Positions 48,222 to 58,736 are shown, counted from the first letter of the stretch. The stretch: 64,000 bases of DNA from Vibrio gelatinilyticus (GCF_022836845.1 NZ_JAJNNZ010000008.1:1-64000); one strand, 5' to 3'. Numbers and translations are program-made. The notes: generated by a model not told the origin, from the letters alone.

Positions 48222-49424
48222 TTATAAATCGATAACGTCAAACTCTACTAACGGATTTACGTCCGCATCGTAGTCAACGCCTTCAACGCCAAAGCCAAAG
48301 AGCTTCAAAAACTCTTCTTTGTATTCAACGTAATCCGTTAACTCTTTCAAGTTCTCAGTGGTAATTTGTGGCCATAGCTTTTCGCAATGCTCTTGGATAT
48401 CTGCACGCAGTTCCCAATCGTCAAGACGTAAACGGTTTTTGTCATCCACTTCTGCAGCAGAGCCATCATCTTTGTATAGACGCTGGCTGAACATGCGATA
48501 GATCTGCTCCATACAGCCTTCATGAAGGCCTTCAGCACGCATCTTCTTAAATACCATCGCGATGTACAGTGGCATAACAGGAATCGCTGAGCTTGCTTGA
48601 GTTACAACAGACTTAAGTACAGCAACATTGGCGCTGCCACCTGTCTTAGCGAGCATGTCATTTAGCTCGTGCGCTGCACGGTCCAAATCCATCTTCGCTT
48701 TACCTAGCGCACCTTCCCAATAAATTGGCCAAGTTAGCTCAGTACCGATGTATGAATACGCAACAGTCTTACAACCCTCTGCTAGAACGCCTGCTTCATT
48801 CAGCGCCGTCATCCAGAGTTCCCAATCTTCACCACCCATCACAGTAACAGTATCTTTGATTTCCTGTTCTGTTGCCGGCTCAACGCTAGCTTCAATGATG
48901 GTATCGCTGTTGGTGTCTACTGCTGTTGAAGTATACGTTTCACCAATAGGCTTTAGAGATGAGCGTATTAGTTCACCTGAATCTGGAAGCTTACGTACTG
49001 GAGAGGCCAGTGAGTAAACAACCATATCGATCTGACCTAAATCTTCTTTGATAAGATCGATTACTTTCTGTTTCGCCTCATGGGAGAAAGCATCGCCGTT
49101 TACGCTTTTTGCGTAAAGGCCAGCTTCATGCGCAAGTTTCTCAAATGCTGCTGAATTATAGTAACCGGCCGTGCCTGGTTTTCTTTCGGTTGCTGGTTTT
49201 TCAAAAAACACGCCGATAGTCGCCGCGTCACCACCAAATGCCGCAGCAATACGAGAAGATAAACCGTAGCCGCTTGATGAACCTACAACCAATACACGCT
49301 TCGGTGCGTTCTTGATAGCGCCTTGCGCTTTAGTGTAAGCAATTTGTTCTTTTACGTTAGCTTCACAGCCTACTGGGTGAGTAGTAGTACAGATAAATCC
49401 ACGAATTCTTGGTTTGATGATCAT
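48222..49424 (-). CDS. fabV: Enoyl-ACP reductase FabV
   Basis: A 400-residue reductase of the FabV type (the usual length) that reduces trans-2-enoyl-ACP with NADH in fatty-acid elongation. The Y-x8-K active site is seen in [11 protein letters not shown], and the Rossmann strand [19 protein letters not shown] near residue 45. It is insensitive to triclosan, unlike FabI. ATG 49424 follows GAGGAA; an upstream start to 49493 is not supported. A single gene. Confidence 0.96.
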   Translation of the reverse strand: MIIKPRIRGFICTTTHPVGCEANVKEQIAYTKAQGAIKNAPKRVLVVGSSSGYGLSSRIAAAFGGDAATIGVFFEKPATERKPGTAGYYNSAAFEKLAHEAGLYAKSVNGDAFSHEAKQKVIDLIKEDLGQIDMVVYSLASPVRKLPDSGELIRSSLKPIGETYTSTAVDTNSDTIIEASVEPATEQEIKDTVTVMGGEDWELWMTALNEAGVLAEGCKTVAYSYIGTELTWPIYWEGALGKAKMDLDRAAHELNDMLAKTGGSANVAVLKSVVTQASSAIPVMPLYIAMVFKKMRAEGLHEGCMEQIYRMFSQRLYKDDGSAAEVDDKNRLRLDDWELRADIQEHCEKLWPQITTENLKELTDYVEYKEEFLKLFGFGVEGVDYDADVNPLVEFDVIDL

Positions 49425-49564
49425 ATTCAATTCCTCAAAAAATCCCACGTAGCATAAAAGTTTCGAGGGCAGATCGCATCTAATTTCTGTCAAAATCGAC
49501 GAAATTAGTAAGTGGTTGGATGTCTGGACGAGCAGTTAACCGCTGCTCCGTGATGTGTGCCATA

Positions 49565-49594
49565 AAAAAATGGGCACTCTAGGTGCCCATTTTT
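49565..49594 (-). terminator. Terminator of fadE
   Basis: The stem is AAAAAATGGGCAC and GTGCCCATTTTT around TCTAG; it lies 25 bp past the fadE stop. Confidence 0.9.
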
Positions 49595-49618
49595 CTTTCT
49601 CGTTAACTAAAGCTGCGA

Positions 49619-51901
49619 TTAGGCAACGCTATTTAACTTCGCTTTTGTGACCTTATTAGTCAACACTTCTGAGAAATCATGGCTGAAGTGGTCCACTTGA
49701 ATCGCTTTGTATCTAAGTGCATCGGCTTCTTTAATCTTCTCGACTTCGTCGTTTGTAAGAACATCCGCATCGAGCGCTTGTTGTAATCTATCTTCCAACA
49801 GACCCTTTCGTGCTACCTTGCCAGCTTTCACACCGCTAAACAGCTTTTTCTCAAGGTCTCTGATACCGTACATTGCAATGAATGCGTTTTCGATCAGGCC
49901 AACATTGTCATCATCACCTTTACCGATATAACACAATTCTGTTAAACGATCTCTGTCACGACCTGGTACCATTAAGCTCTTGGCAATATCCAACGTGACA
50001 CCGTCAGTCGGTTTTTCGAAGTGATTGCCTAACGGGAACAGCAGCCCTTTAAGTACACGACCAACAGCACGACTTGGGAAGTTACGATACGCTTCGTTCA
50101 ATGACTTAGCCGCATGGTAGAAGCAGTGTTCTACCGCATAATGCACGTAGTTTAGATCGGCTTTTTGGCGTCCTTCGTCTTCGTACTTTTTCAACGCAGC
50201 TGACGCCATATACAGGTATGCCAGCCCATCGCCCAAACGCGCAGAAATCATCTCTTTACGCTTCAAATCACCACCAAGCGTTAACATTGCAAAGTCCGCA
50301 CTCACTGCAAGCGCTTTACTTAAACGAGTCAAATCTTTGTAATGGCGTTTCGTTTCACCACTCATTGGCGATCCAACAAAAGCAGAACCAGTTAACGCTG
50401 AGAAAAAGGCCCCAAAAGTGTTTTTAGTTGCATGACCGATATGCTTAAACAGCAAGCCATCAAAGGCCTTGGCGCCGGCTTCGTGATCTGGGTTAGCCGC
50501 CGCTTCCATTTCTTGCAATACGTACGGGTGACAACGAGTTGCGCCTTGACCAAAGATCATTAGGTTGCGCGTCAGAATATTCGCACCTTCTACTGTGATG
50601 GCGACAGGTACACCAAGATATAAAGAAGCCAGATAGTTCATTGGTCCATCTTGAATCGCTCGTCCAGCGTGTATGTCCATAGAGTCATTTAGGATGGTAC
50701 GCGACATTTCTGTCATGTGGTATTTGGCAATTGCGGTGACAATTCCAGGCTTTTCACCCATATCCAAAGACGTCGTTGTCAACGTACGAGACGCCTCTAG
50801 AAGATAAGTCAGGCCGCCAATGCGCCCCATAGCTTCGGCAACACCTTCAAATTTACCGATAGACATACCAAATTGCTTACGCACATACGCATAAGCACCC
50901 GTAGTGCGAGAGGTGACGTGGCCAATTGCTGTGCCTAGTGCAGGAAGTGAAATACCACGCCCTGCAGATAGACACTCAACCAACATACGCCAACCACGAC
51001 CAGCGTATTCAGAACCACCAATCAACCAATCCATCGGGATAAATACGTCCTCGCCACGAGTCGGACCATTCATAAAGGCCAAATGCAAAGGATCGTGACG
51101 CTCGCCGATAATGACACCTTTATGGTCTGCTGGGATAAGAGCACAAGTAATGCCGATATCTTTTTTGTCACCAAGTAGTTGTTCAGGATCGTGCAGCTTA
51201 AACGCAAGACCAAGTACCGTAGCTACAGGGGCTAAAGTAATGTAACGCTTATTCCAATTAAGACGAATGCCGAGAACTTCTTTACCGTCATGCTCGCCGT
51301 AACACACCGTACCCACATCAGGAATACCACCTGCATCAGACCCTGCTTCCGGGCCAGTTAACGCGAAGCATGGAATGTCTGTACCGTCGGCTAAGCGCGG
51401 CAACCAGTAGTCTTTTTGTTCTTGTGTACCATAGTGTGAAAGAAGCTCACCAGGGCCTAGTGAGTTAGGGACCATGACCGTTACAGCCGCACTAATACTA
51501 CGCGTCGCGATTTTTGTCACGATAGTAGAGTTAGCTAAAGGTGAAAACTCACGACCACCGTACTCTTTTGAAATAATTAATGAGAAGAAACGTTCTTTGC
51601 GTAGGTAATCCCAAACTTCCTTAGGTAAATCACGATCACCTTTAACAATTTTGCAGTCATCAAGCATTTCCAACAGCGTTTCAAGCTCGTTATCAATGAA
51701 CGATTGCTCTTCATCGTTAAGTTGCGGCTTTGGATATTGGTGAAGCTTATTGAAATCAGGATTACCCGAGAACAATTCACCATCCCACCAAACACTGCCC
51801 GCTTCCATCGCTTCACGTTCTGTGGCTGATAGCGGCGGCAGTACTTTTTTGAACAGTTTAAATGCTGGATCACTGACCCATTTTCTTCTCAGAGAGCTCA
51901 T
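49619..51901 (-). CDS. fadE: Acyl-CoA dehydrogenase FadE
   Basis: A 760-residue protein with the acyl-CoA dehydrogenase domain in the middle (about 80-490; ALTGPEAGSDA, VEGANILTRNLMIFGQGA with the catalytic Glu) and the DUF1974-type C-terminal part of FadE. It catalyses the first step of beta-oxidation with FAD. It lacks the long hydrophobic N-terminus of E. coli FadE (814). AGGATAGG precedes ATG. It lies 60 bp after psrA in the same direction and is probably cotranscribed with it. Confidence 0.93.
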   Translation of the reverse strand: MSSLRRKWVSDPAFKLFKKVLPPLSATEREAMEAGSVWWDGELFSGNPDFNKLHQYPKPQLNDEEQSFIDNELETLLEMLDDCKIVKGDRDLPKEVWDYLRKERFFSLIISKEYGGREFSPLANSTIVTKIATRSISAAVTVMVPNSLGPGELLSHYGTQEQKDYWLPRLADGTDIPCFALTGPEAGSDAGGIPDVGTVCYGEHDGKEVLGIRLNWNKRYITLAPVATVLGLAFKLHDPEQLLGDKKDIGITCALIPADHKGVIIGERHDPLHLAFMNGPTRGEDVFIPMDWLIGGSEYAGRGWRMLVECLSAGRGISLPALGTAIGHVTSRTTGAYAYVRKQFGMSIGKFEGVAEAMGRIGGLTYLLEASRTLTTTSLDMGEKPGIVTAIAKYHMTEMSRTILNDSMDIHAGRAIQDGPMNYLASLYLGVPVAITVEGANILTRNLMIFGQGATRCHPYVLQEMEAAANPDHEAGAKAFDGLLFKHIGHATKNTFGAFFSALTGSAFVGSPMSGETKRHYKDLTRLSKALAVSADFAMLTLGGDLKRKEMISARLGDGLAYLYMASAALKKYEDEGRQKADLNYVHYAVEHCFYHAAKSLNEAYRNFPSRAVGRVLKGLLFPLGNHFEKPTDGVTLDIAKSLMVPGRDRDRLTELCYIGKGDDDNVGLIENAFIAMYGIRDLEKKLFSGVKAGKVARKGLLEDRLQQALDADVLTNDEVEKIKEADALRYKAIQVDHFSHDFSEVLTNKVTKAKLNSVA

Positions 51902-51961
51902 AATACCTATCCTTTTGTTCTATTTAATTATTGTTTTCTGTAACTATGTTATTGGTTGTTT

Positions 51962-52588
51962 CTACTCAGCCGCGACACCCGCAGCCAAGTAAGGAATGAT
52001 TTGGTCAATAATGACCTCTGCGTCAGTTTGTTGCTCAAAAGCACTTAAGGCAATTTCTGATAAAGCCTGGCTCGAGGCCATGGTAAAAACACACGTACCT
52101 AAGGTGAAATGCAGCCGCCAGAATAGAGTCACAGGATCAAGATTAGGGTTAGCTTTCGTCACTGACTGTGTAAACATCGCTAACGCCTCAGAATATCGGG
52201 TGGTGATAAACCAGCGTAGATGCCCCTGTACATCGGTATATCCTCTACCGACGAGCAGCATAAAACGACTCGCCCCATTAGTTCTTACCTCGTTGAGTGC
52301 TAGTAGTGGGCCTTTCATCGCTTCAAAAACATCTTTCATAGAGTAACGATCGCGTTCGTTTAACTCATAGAGTGCTTGTTCAACCGCAGGCATAAAAGCT
52401 TCTAAGTAACGATTTAGAACGGCTCGAACCAGTGTTTTTTTGTCACCAAAGTGATAGTTAACCGAGGCTAGGTTAACATTGGCTTTGCTCGTGATAGCAC
52501 GCAGAGATGTGTCGTTAAAACCTTGTTCAGCAAACAACGCTTCAGCGACATCAAGGATTTTATTTTTAGTTGATAATTTACTTGCCAT
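51962..52588 (-). CDS. psrA: TetR-family fatty-acid regulator PsrA
   Basis: A 208-residue TetR protein: an N-terminal HTH (about 10-50; SLRAITSKANVNLASVNYHFGDK) and the PsrA C-terminal ligand domain. PsrA is released from DNA by long-chain acyl-CoA. Its own upstream sequence carries a matching half-palindrome (52604-52617), consistent with autoregulation and control of the downstream fadE. A generic TetR assignment cannot be fully excluded, but the neighbourhood strongly supports PsrA. Confidence 0.88.
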   Translation of the reverse strand: MASKLSTKNKILDVAEALFAEQGFNDTSLRAITSKANVNLASVNYHFGDKKTLVRAVLNRYLEAFMPAVEQALYELNERDRYSMKDVFEAMKGPLLALNEVRTNGASRFMLLVGRGYTDVQGHLRWFITTRYSEALAMFTQSVTKANPNLDPVTLFWRLHFTLGTCVFTMASSQALSEIALSAFEQQTDAEVIIDQIIPYLAAGVAAE

Positions 52589-52603
52589 TTCAATCGCCCG
52601 TAT

Positions 52604-52617
52604 TAAACAGTCGTTTG
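52604..52617. promoter_or_regulatory. PsrA operator
   Basis: TAAAC-AGTC-GTTTG; on the other strand CAAAC-N4-GTTTA, the PsrA motif with one mismatch. It lies 15 bp upstream of the psrA start codon and would control psrA and fadE. Confidence 0.7.
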
Positions 52618-52863
52618 AATATACACCCAGGTTATTAAATTAACAAGCGGTTAACATCACGCTTTTCATTTATTTAACAGGGAAGGTTCTATCAAAACTG
52701 TAATTGACTGAGAGGCGAAAAAAATTAGCGATGGAAACGGAAAAATTTTGAACTTTAGCCGACACGACGAGTCTACTAACTATAGCCACTATGAGATACT
52801 CAAATTTGAATCTCAAACGCTATTGAACATTATGCTGCTTTTTCTTATTAACTCCTTTTTTAT

Positions 52864-52897
52864 AAACCCAAACACTTTTAGTTTGGGTTTTTTTTTG
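52864..52897 (+). terminator. Orphan plus-strand terminator
   Basis: AAACCCAAAC pairs with GTTTGGGTTT around an 8-base loop, followed by 7-8 T. No plus-strand gene precedes it between 52589 and 52864. The other strand has A, not T, after the stem, so it only works rightward. It implies a small RNA or a missed tiny gene; see findings. Confidence 0.8.
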
Positions 52898-52948
52898 CCT
52901 ATTTTAAGTTGGTCATCCGACACGCTCTTTTGTACTTGCAAACAAAAA

Positions 52949-52967
52949 AGCCCAGCATTGCTGGGCT
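52949..52967 (-). terminator. Terminator of nhaA
   Basis: AGCCCAG pairs with CTGGGCT around CATTG; on the minus strand it is followed by TTTTTTG. Confidence 0.85.
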
Positions 52968-52986
52968 CTTAAACTTTGGCTAACTA

Positions 52987-54159
52987 TCAACTTAGATTTT
53001 CGGCTTTCTCAACCTTTCTCGACTTTGGCAATGAGAAGTGCAGTAACGCATACCCAAGTAACGCTGCTGTTGTTGACCCCATTAAGATTCCCAACCGAGC
53101 ATAGGTATCAAACTCTGCACTTACATTGGTAAAGGCAAGTGAAGAGATAAAGATCGACATGGTAAAGCCGATTCCACACAACACCGACACTGCAAATATA
53201 TGCTTGAAGTTCACACCTTCTGGTAGTTTAGCAATACCCAGTTTCACGGCCGCCCAACTAAAGGTAAAGATACCCAGAGGCTTACCGACAAGCAAACCAA
53301 GAGCAATACCCAGTGGCAGCATAGCGGTCAAACCTGACAACGAGACACCTTCCAATGAAATACCTGCATTTGCAAAAGCAAAAATAGGCAGTATTGCAAA
53401 AGCCACATAAGGGTGTAATGCGTGCTCAAGATGCTTCAACGGCGAAGGCTCACCTTTATTGCCTTTAAGCGGGATCGCAAAGCCTAATACCACGCCTGCT
53501 AATGTCGCGTGCACACCTGATGCCAGCACGCTCACCCACAGCACTGCGCCAACCGCCAAATAGACCCAAATTTTTGTAACGTGCTTAGCATTTAAGAAGA
53601 ACAACAAGGCCGTCATCATAAAGCCTATCGTCAATGCTATTGTTGATAAGTCACTGCTGTAGAACAAAGCAATAATGACGATAACACCCAAGTCATCAAT
53701 AATTGCTAGTGCCAGCAAGAATACTTTCAGTGCGATAGGTACACGATTCCCCAGTAGTGCCATGATGCCCAATGCAAAGGCGATATCTGTTGCCGCTGGG
53801 ATTGCCCACCCACTTAAAGCTTGAGGATCACCACTGTTAAACAGAACGTAAACCAACGCCGGCGCAACCATACCACCAACCGCAGCAATGGCAGGGAAAA
53901 TTGCCGTCTCTTTCGACTTCAATGCCCCCTCAAGTAATTCTCTCTTAACCTCTAAGCCGATCAGGAAGAAGAATATCGCCATTAGGCCATCATTGATCCA
54001 ATGTGAAATTGACAAGCCGAACACGTATGTATGAAGCACCTCTTGATACAACTCATTCAGAGGAGAGTTAGCGACCATCATTGCAATTGCTGCCGCAATT
54101 ACAAGAATGATTCCCCCAGCAGACTCCATCTTAAAAAAGTCACGAATGGTGTCACTCAT
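52987..54159 (-). CDS. nhaA: Na+/H+ antiporter NhaA
   Basis: A 390-residue antiporter with 12 predicted helices. The ion-binding acidic pair lies in [13 protein letters not shown], and [11 protein letters not shown] is the helix IV unwound segment. It expels Na+ and Li+ at alkaline pH. No NhaR gene lies next to it. The 346-bp upstream region (54160-54505) must hold the promoter. Single gene with its own terminator. Confidence 0.97.
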   Translation of the reverse strand: MSDTIRDFFKMESAGGIILVIAAAIAMMVANSPLNELYQEVLHTYVFGLSISHWINDGLMAIFFFLIGLEVKRELLEGALKSKETAIFPAIAAVGGMVAPALVYVLFNSGDPQALSGWAIPAATDIAFALGIMALLGNRVPIALKVFLLALAIIDDLGVIVIIALFYSSDLSTIALTIGFMMTALLFFLNAKHVTKIWVYLAVGAVLWVSVLASGVHATLAGVVLGFAIPLKGNKGEPSPLKHLEHALHPYVAFAILPIFAFANAGISLEGVSLSGLTAMLPLGIALGLLVGKPLGIFTFSWAAVKLGIAKLPEGVNFKHIFAVSVLCGIGFTMSIFISSLAFTNVSAEFDTYARLGILMGSTTAALLGYALLHFSLPKSRKVEKAENLS

Positions 54160-54505
54160 ATTGTTTACCCTTAATAATTATTCATATAACGCGAATAAAG
54201 GAAGTTTATATCTAGTTACAAACCAACAAAAATCGATTCTACGGATGTTAAACCTCGAAAAAACCGAACATTCATCCATGTAACATTCGGATATTCCATA
54301 TAACAAGCACAGATACATACAAAAATTATAGTAAATGTAAGTCGACAGGCTAGTTTACAAAAAGTAAGTCATATTCTTACCAACGGATTCGACAATAATA
54401 AGAGGTTGAGGACCCTAGGTAAGTTGATAACCATGCCATTAACTTAATTGTAGTGGCGATTTTACGATGAACAGCAAGAAAGCGGCCTGATATTGGATAA
54501 TCTCT
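54160..54505. other. Intergenic region upstream of nhaA
   Basis: 346 bp without a gene. It contains the nhaA promoter region; AACATTC occurs twice about 20 bp apart (54269-54294) and lies within a loose CCGAA/TTCGG inverted repeat. No known operator was recognised. It also follows the end of the attH-like gene. Confidence 0.45.
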
Positions 54506-55630
54506 CTAGTAACCACTTAGTTGGATATAACCATTGACCAAATGACTTCCCCGTGTTGTCGCTTCGCCTTGCCATTGCGGCAGTACGAAATTAACGCGGT
54601 TATCTTTTCTATCCGCAGACACTATTATATCAATGTGTTGAGTTGGGATTTCAATATGCCATCTTAGTGGTATTCGTTTACCGGGTGCAAAGAATGTAGT
54701 GCTTAATGGCTCAAGTTTTATGTCTTTCGAGGCAATATTTGTTACCTCACCACCATCGCTTATGATCGTCGCACTGACATAAGGTAGGTTCGTTTCATAA
54801 CGATATTGAGTAACCAATAGTACTTTGTCTTCACTTAACCGAAACATGAAGTTGTCTTCGCCAATGTAATGGGTTCCGACAAGCTCACTGCCCCACTCCT
54901 TCGCCATCCACCCCTTACCAGTGACAGGAATTGCGATATGTTGAGAAGAGAGCTTGTTCATCAAGACACCACTAAGCGAGAGAAACGGGATCTCAACATT
55001 AAACGAAGCGCGTGGTAAAAAATCGTGCTTTTTATGATAGCCACGATCGCCGATCGGTGTTGCTTGACCCTTATTCATCATTAGTAGATCAACCGAAAAA
55101 TCGTCGGTAGAGATTGATAGTTTTCCCGGAAAAGGGGTTTCGCTCAATGAACGCCATGACCACTCATCAATCCATACCCGAAATGGACGACTCAAGCCAC
55201 CAGCTTGCCCAATACCACCTCGTGAGAACCGTTGATCCGTCAAGCTTCCTAGATGACTATTGAGCACTACATTTGAAATGTATATTTGTGGATTATCCCA
55301 ACCTGTGGCAATTCTGTCATCGCTAGCATAACGGAAAAAACGCCAACGCAACCAGTAGGTTTGTCCATAAGGATCGGTAAGTTCTGCGACTAGCTGCCAC
55401 CACTCATGTTGGTATTCTGGATGAAAATCGAAATCCCTAGGAAGCTCTGCATGAGTATTTGGCAATACAGGCTCAAAGACTTTAAGTGTCTCTGAACCAA
55501 ATAGATGTTCAATATGACTGACTTTTTCCCGCTCCTCGGTGTGCTTCACACTTTGGATATACCAAATAAGCACACCGACAAACGCCGATAAAACAATACC
55601 TAAAGCAGCAAACTTAAAAGTTCGATTCAT
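54506..55630 (-). CDS. AttH-like lipocalin-domain protein
   Basis: A 374-residue protein with an N-terminal membrane anchor or lipid-free signal (about 8-26), then the AttH/CrtC-like fold: EYQHEWWQLVAEL (residues 72-84) and WRFFRYA, and a second GKGWMAKEWGSE. This family lies with ABC genes in AttEFGH-type clusters and is thought to handle a hydrophobic ligand. It begins directly after the permease stop with no gap. Function unknown. Confidence 0.85.
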   Translation of the reverse strand: MNRTFKFAALGIVLSAFVGVLIWYIQSVKHTEEREKVSHIEHLFGSETLKVFEPVLPNTHAELPRDFDFHPEYQHEWWQLVAELTDPYGQTYWLRWRFFRYASDDRIATGWDNPQIYISNVVLNSHLGSLTDQRFSRGGIGQAGGLSRPFRVWIDEWSWRSLSETPFPGKLSISTDDFSVDLLMMNKGQATPIGDRGYHKKHDFLPRASFNVEIPFLSLSGVLMNKLSSQHIAIPVTGKGWMAKEWGSELVGTHYIGEDNFMFRLSEDKVLLVTQYRYETNLPYVSATIISDGGEVTNIASKDIKLEPLSTTFFAPGKRIPLRWHIEIPTQHIDIIVSADRKDNRVNFVLPQWQGEATTRGSHLVNGYIQLSGY

Positions 55631-58084
55631 CTATAAAGCGTCTCGCAAGGAATGGATAGGTGTATTGCGTAGCATACGAAGTACAGGTATCGCCCCCGCC
55701 AACATCAATGCCAACATACTCCATAAACAGGTTTTAAAATATAACCATGGAACGACATGCAGTTCAAGCGTCCACCCAAAGGACTGCTTAATAACAACAT
55801 CGACCATTAGCTGCGCTAACGTTAAGCCAAGAGGCATCGCTATAATGGCAGATATCAGGCCAAAGACAAACAACTGTAAGCTTCCTGATATGACGAGTTC
55901 CGTACCTGAAATACCTAAACAGCGCATAAGCGAGGTGTTACGTTGCCTCGAGATTTCACCCGCTATTGTCGAGAAAAAGATGCCAAAAACCGCAATTACT
56001 AAAGTAATATTACCTAAGGTGTCAGCGATGGAGAAAGTACGATCAAACGTGTTCATTGCCCTTTCATGAATACTAGAATTGTCGTAAATACGTTCACCGT
56101 TCAATCTAAAGGTGCTTTGCAGTTTTCTTTGCACCATCAAAGATTGTTCCTTGTCTTTGAGTACTGCGCCCAATGCCACATCACCAGTACCAGCAAAGGT
56201 TGCAAGCCAGCGCTCATGTGACATTAACAACTGGTGATAAGGGTTACCATAATCATAAAACACGCCAATGACCTGCCAACCACTACCCATTGGGGCTCCC
56301 ATATCTAGGTAATCACCAGGCCTTAAATCTTGCTTCAAAGCCATAGACTCACTGACCATCACCCCTTTTGAGTGATGCAAATGATACCAATAGTTGGGAA
56401 CAGCAATTTTAACGGTTAGCGAGTTCAGCTCACCGACAGAATCGCCAGTACTTACGGCTTGAATCATACCTTGCGGTGTTGGGATTTCTTCTTCCCAACG
56501 CCACCAAACCTTATCGACTTCTGGTTGTTCTTCAAGCCAACGGCTCATGCGCTGAGCCGTGCTATTAGACGGATAAACGTAGATATCTGCAGCCAAACGC
56601 TGCGTTAGCCACTGATCTGTCGTATCACGAAAACTCCCTACCATGGTTTCAATCCCCATGTTCGCCGCCATGGCAAGCATGAAGGCCATGTTAGCAACGC
56701 CACGATAACTCATACTTGCAGCAGCGTCAGAAAAGAACCAACGAGCCTTAACCCACCTTAAAGAGTACGAAAGTGCCGTAAAGATCTTCCAAATAATAAA
56801 TGGGGTAATTAGAGCAACACTTAGTAGCATTAGCACAATAATCGCATAACCTGACGTTTGGGTCTTTGGAGCCTGGTAGATCGCTATAGCTGATACACAC
56901 AGCGCACAAGCAGCAAAAGCTTGCCAAGTGAATTCGATCCCTGTGTAACGCATCAATGATAAACGAGCACTCAAACGAATTGGCTGAGTTTTTAGAAGAC
57001 GAACTAGCGGCCAGGCGCAGGAAGCAAGTGCGCCACCAAGAGCTAGCATGAAGCTGTACATACTCCATTGCCATGCCCACTCAATCGACAAACCGACATT
57101 GGCATCGTATAAATCACTCAAACTTTGTGATACCGCAGGAATAAGTTGATTTGCTAACACCAAGCCCAGTAAGTTGCCACCAAGCCAACTAATGAAAACG
57201 AGAACAAACAACTCTATGCACAAAGCCATGGTTAACTGCCACCCAGACACACCAACCTGCCTCAATATTCCGACTAGGGGTTGCCTCTGTGCCAATGACA
57301 AAGATATTGCCTGATAAAAAATAAACAAGCCGACTAAAAATGATAGCATGCTCATTGCAGATAGATTTGTATGAAATGCCTGCGTAAGAGACTCAAGCTC
57401 AGCTTGCGAGCTTCTTGATAAGGTCATGCCATTTGGCAGCATCTTTCTAAGCAGTTCAACCTTATCTGACGACATTTGCCCACATGCGATCACCATCAAA
57501 CCTGATGATTTCTTCAGTGACCTTAATAGCGACATATCAGCAAGAATACGAACGCCTCGTATTCTTTCTGAATCATCGACAAGGATCGGTCCTATTTTTC
57601 GACCTGTATCCAATGTAATGAAATCACCCGTATTCCATTTCTTAAGCTTCGCCAGTTCATGGCTGACTAAAATAGAAGTCGGATTTTTAATGAGAACTTG
57701 TGAGGCAATGTCCGCGATGGTCACCACTGTTTTCAGCTGCAGTAAAGCAATAGGATCAACACCAACCAGCGTCAGTTCAGTGCCGTTGTTAGTTATGACT
57801 TTTTGAGTGTCGAAAGGTACGCATTGCTTAAACCCTTCACGACGTAGATGTATGTAAAAGCCTTGAGGAATTTTGCTCTCACTGTGCTTAGGTCGTATGC
57901 GAAAAGGAACTGGATTTGAAAACAGTTTTTCACCACTAGCATAAGCTTGAGTGGCGTGATGATTGATGGCGGTCACACCAACAAACAAAGAAACACCTAG
58001 AGTGAGCCCCACCCAGACAAGAAAAATTTGTAGAGGATGGCGACGATAGTGACCCAATAACGCTTTAGCTATGGGCCATAACAT
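55631..58084 (-). CDS. FtsX-type ABC permease (double MacB-like unit)
   Basis: An 817-residue permease with about ten membrane helices in four-helix groups and large periplasmic loops between them (about 40-245 and 500-690), i.e. two FtsX/LolC-type halves fused. ATG 58084 overlaps the ATPase gene by 20 bases; the frame continues upstream to 58156 without a ribosome site. In AttEFGH-type systems the halves are separate AttF and AttG; here they are one. It probably extracts or moves a lipid-like substrate rather than importing it. Confidence 0.9.
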   Translation of the reverse strand: MLWPIAKALLGHYRRHPLQIFLVWVGLTLGVSLFVGVTAINHHATQAYASGEKLFSNPVPFRIRPKHSESKIPQGFYIHLRREGFKQCVPFDTQKVITNNGTELTLVGVDPIALLQLKTVVTIADIASQVLIKNPTSILVSHELAKLKKWNTGDFITLDTGRKIGPILVDDSERIRGVRILADMSLLRSLKKSSGLMVIACGQMSSDKVELLRKMLPNGMTLSRSSQAELESLTQAFHTNLSAMSMLSFLVGLFIFYQAISLSLAQRQPLVGILRQVGVSGWQLTMALCIELFVLVFISWLGGNLLGLVLANQLIPAVSQSLSDLYDANVGLSIEWAWQWSMYSFMLALGGALASCAWPLVRLLKTQPIRLSARLSLMRYTGIEFTWQAFAACALCVSAIAIYQAPKTQTSGYAIIVLMLLSVALITPFIIWKIFTALSYSLRWVKARWFFSDAAASMSYRGVANMAFMLAMAANMGIETMVGSFRDTTDQWLTQRLAADIYVYPSNSTAQRMSRWLEEQPEVDKVWWRWEEEIPTPQGMIQAVSTGDSVGELNSLTVKIAVPNYWYHLHHSKGVMVSESMALKQDLRPGDYLDMGAPMGSGWQVIGVFYDYGNPYHQLLMSHERWLATFAGTGDVALGAVLKDKEQSLMVQRKLQSTFRLNGERIYDNSSIHERAMNTFDRTFSIADTLGNITLVIAVFGIFFSTIAGEISRQRNTSLMRCLGISGTELVISGSLQLFVFGLISAIIAMPLGLTLAQLMVDVVIKQSFGWTLELHVVPWLYFKTCLWSMLALMLAGAIPVLRMLRNTPIHSLRDAL

Positions 58085-58736
58085 GCAGTTGCCCCCCTTG
58101 CAGGCGAATACGGCCATCAAGGTGCATCGCAACCTTCTCACTGTGTGTGACAACAAGAAGCGTACATTTCAGCTGCTTTGTTAGAGATGTAAGCAACCTC
58201 ATCACCGCTTCTGCATTACGCTCATCGAGACTTCCCGTTGGCTCATCGGCAAGTAGAATCTTTGGCTCCATATACAAGGCACGAGCAATGGCCGCTCGTT
58301 GTTGTTGACCACCCGAGATCTCTTCAGGGTAGCGACCCAATAGAGCCATAAGATCTAATGCAGATAGGATTTGTCGCCAAAGACCACGATCTTCTTTTAG
58401 CCCTCGAATTTGTCGGCAAAATCTAATGTTATCGGCAATATTGAGAGTGGGTAATAAATTGAACTGCTGAAAGATATGACCAATATTATTTCGTCTATAG
58501 GCGGTACGAGCGCTTTCTGTTGCACTGTGCATAGCAAAATCAGGGTACCAAATTTCACCTCGGTCAACTTTATCAATACCAGCGATCAAGTTCAGCAAAG
58601 TACTTTTACCTGATCCACTTTCACCCATCAAAGCCAACTGCTGCCCTTGTTCTAGCGATAGTTCGGCTTTTTGCAGAACTGGATGAAACTCGCCGCCATC
58701 GATGTATCCTTTACTGATTTCAGCTAATTTAAGCAT
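58065..58736 (-). CDS. ABC transporter ATPase (LolD/MacB type)
   Basis: A 223-residue ATPase: Walker A GESGSGKST, Q-loop QQFNLLP, signature ISGGQQQRAAIARA, Walker B ILLADEP, D-loop and H-loop VVTHS. It energises the permease, whose start codon it overlaps. It heads the three-gene operon ATPase-permease-AttH. It resembles LolD and MacB, so the substrate is unlikely to be a small solute. Confidence 0.92.
   Translation of the reverse strand: MLKLAEISKGYIDGGEFHPVLQKAELSLEQGQQLALMGESGSGKSTLLNLIAGIDKVDRGEIWYPDFAMHSATESARTAYRRNNIGHIFQQFNLLPTLNIADNIRFCRQIRGLKEDRGLWRQILSALDLMALLGRYPEEISGGQQQRAAIARALYMEPKILLADEPTGSLDERNAEAVMRLLTSLTKQLKCTLLVVTHSEKVAMHLDGRIRLQGGQLHVMAHS

Noticed and set aside
52748..52972. 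74-residue frame across the orphan terminator
   Set aside because: It runs through the terminator stem and T run, begins with no ribosome site and is rich in Phe/Leu from T-rich DNA.
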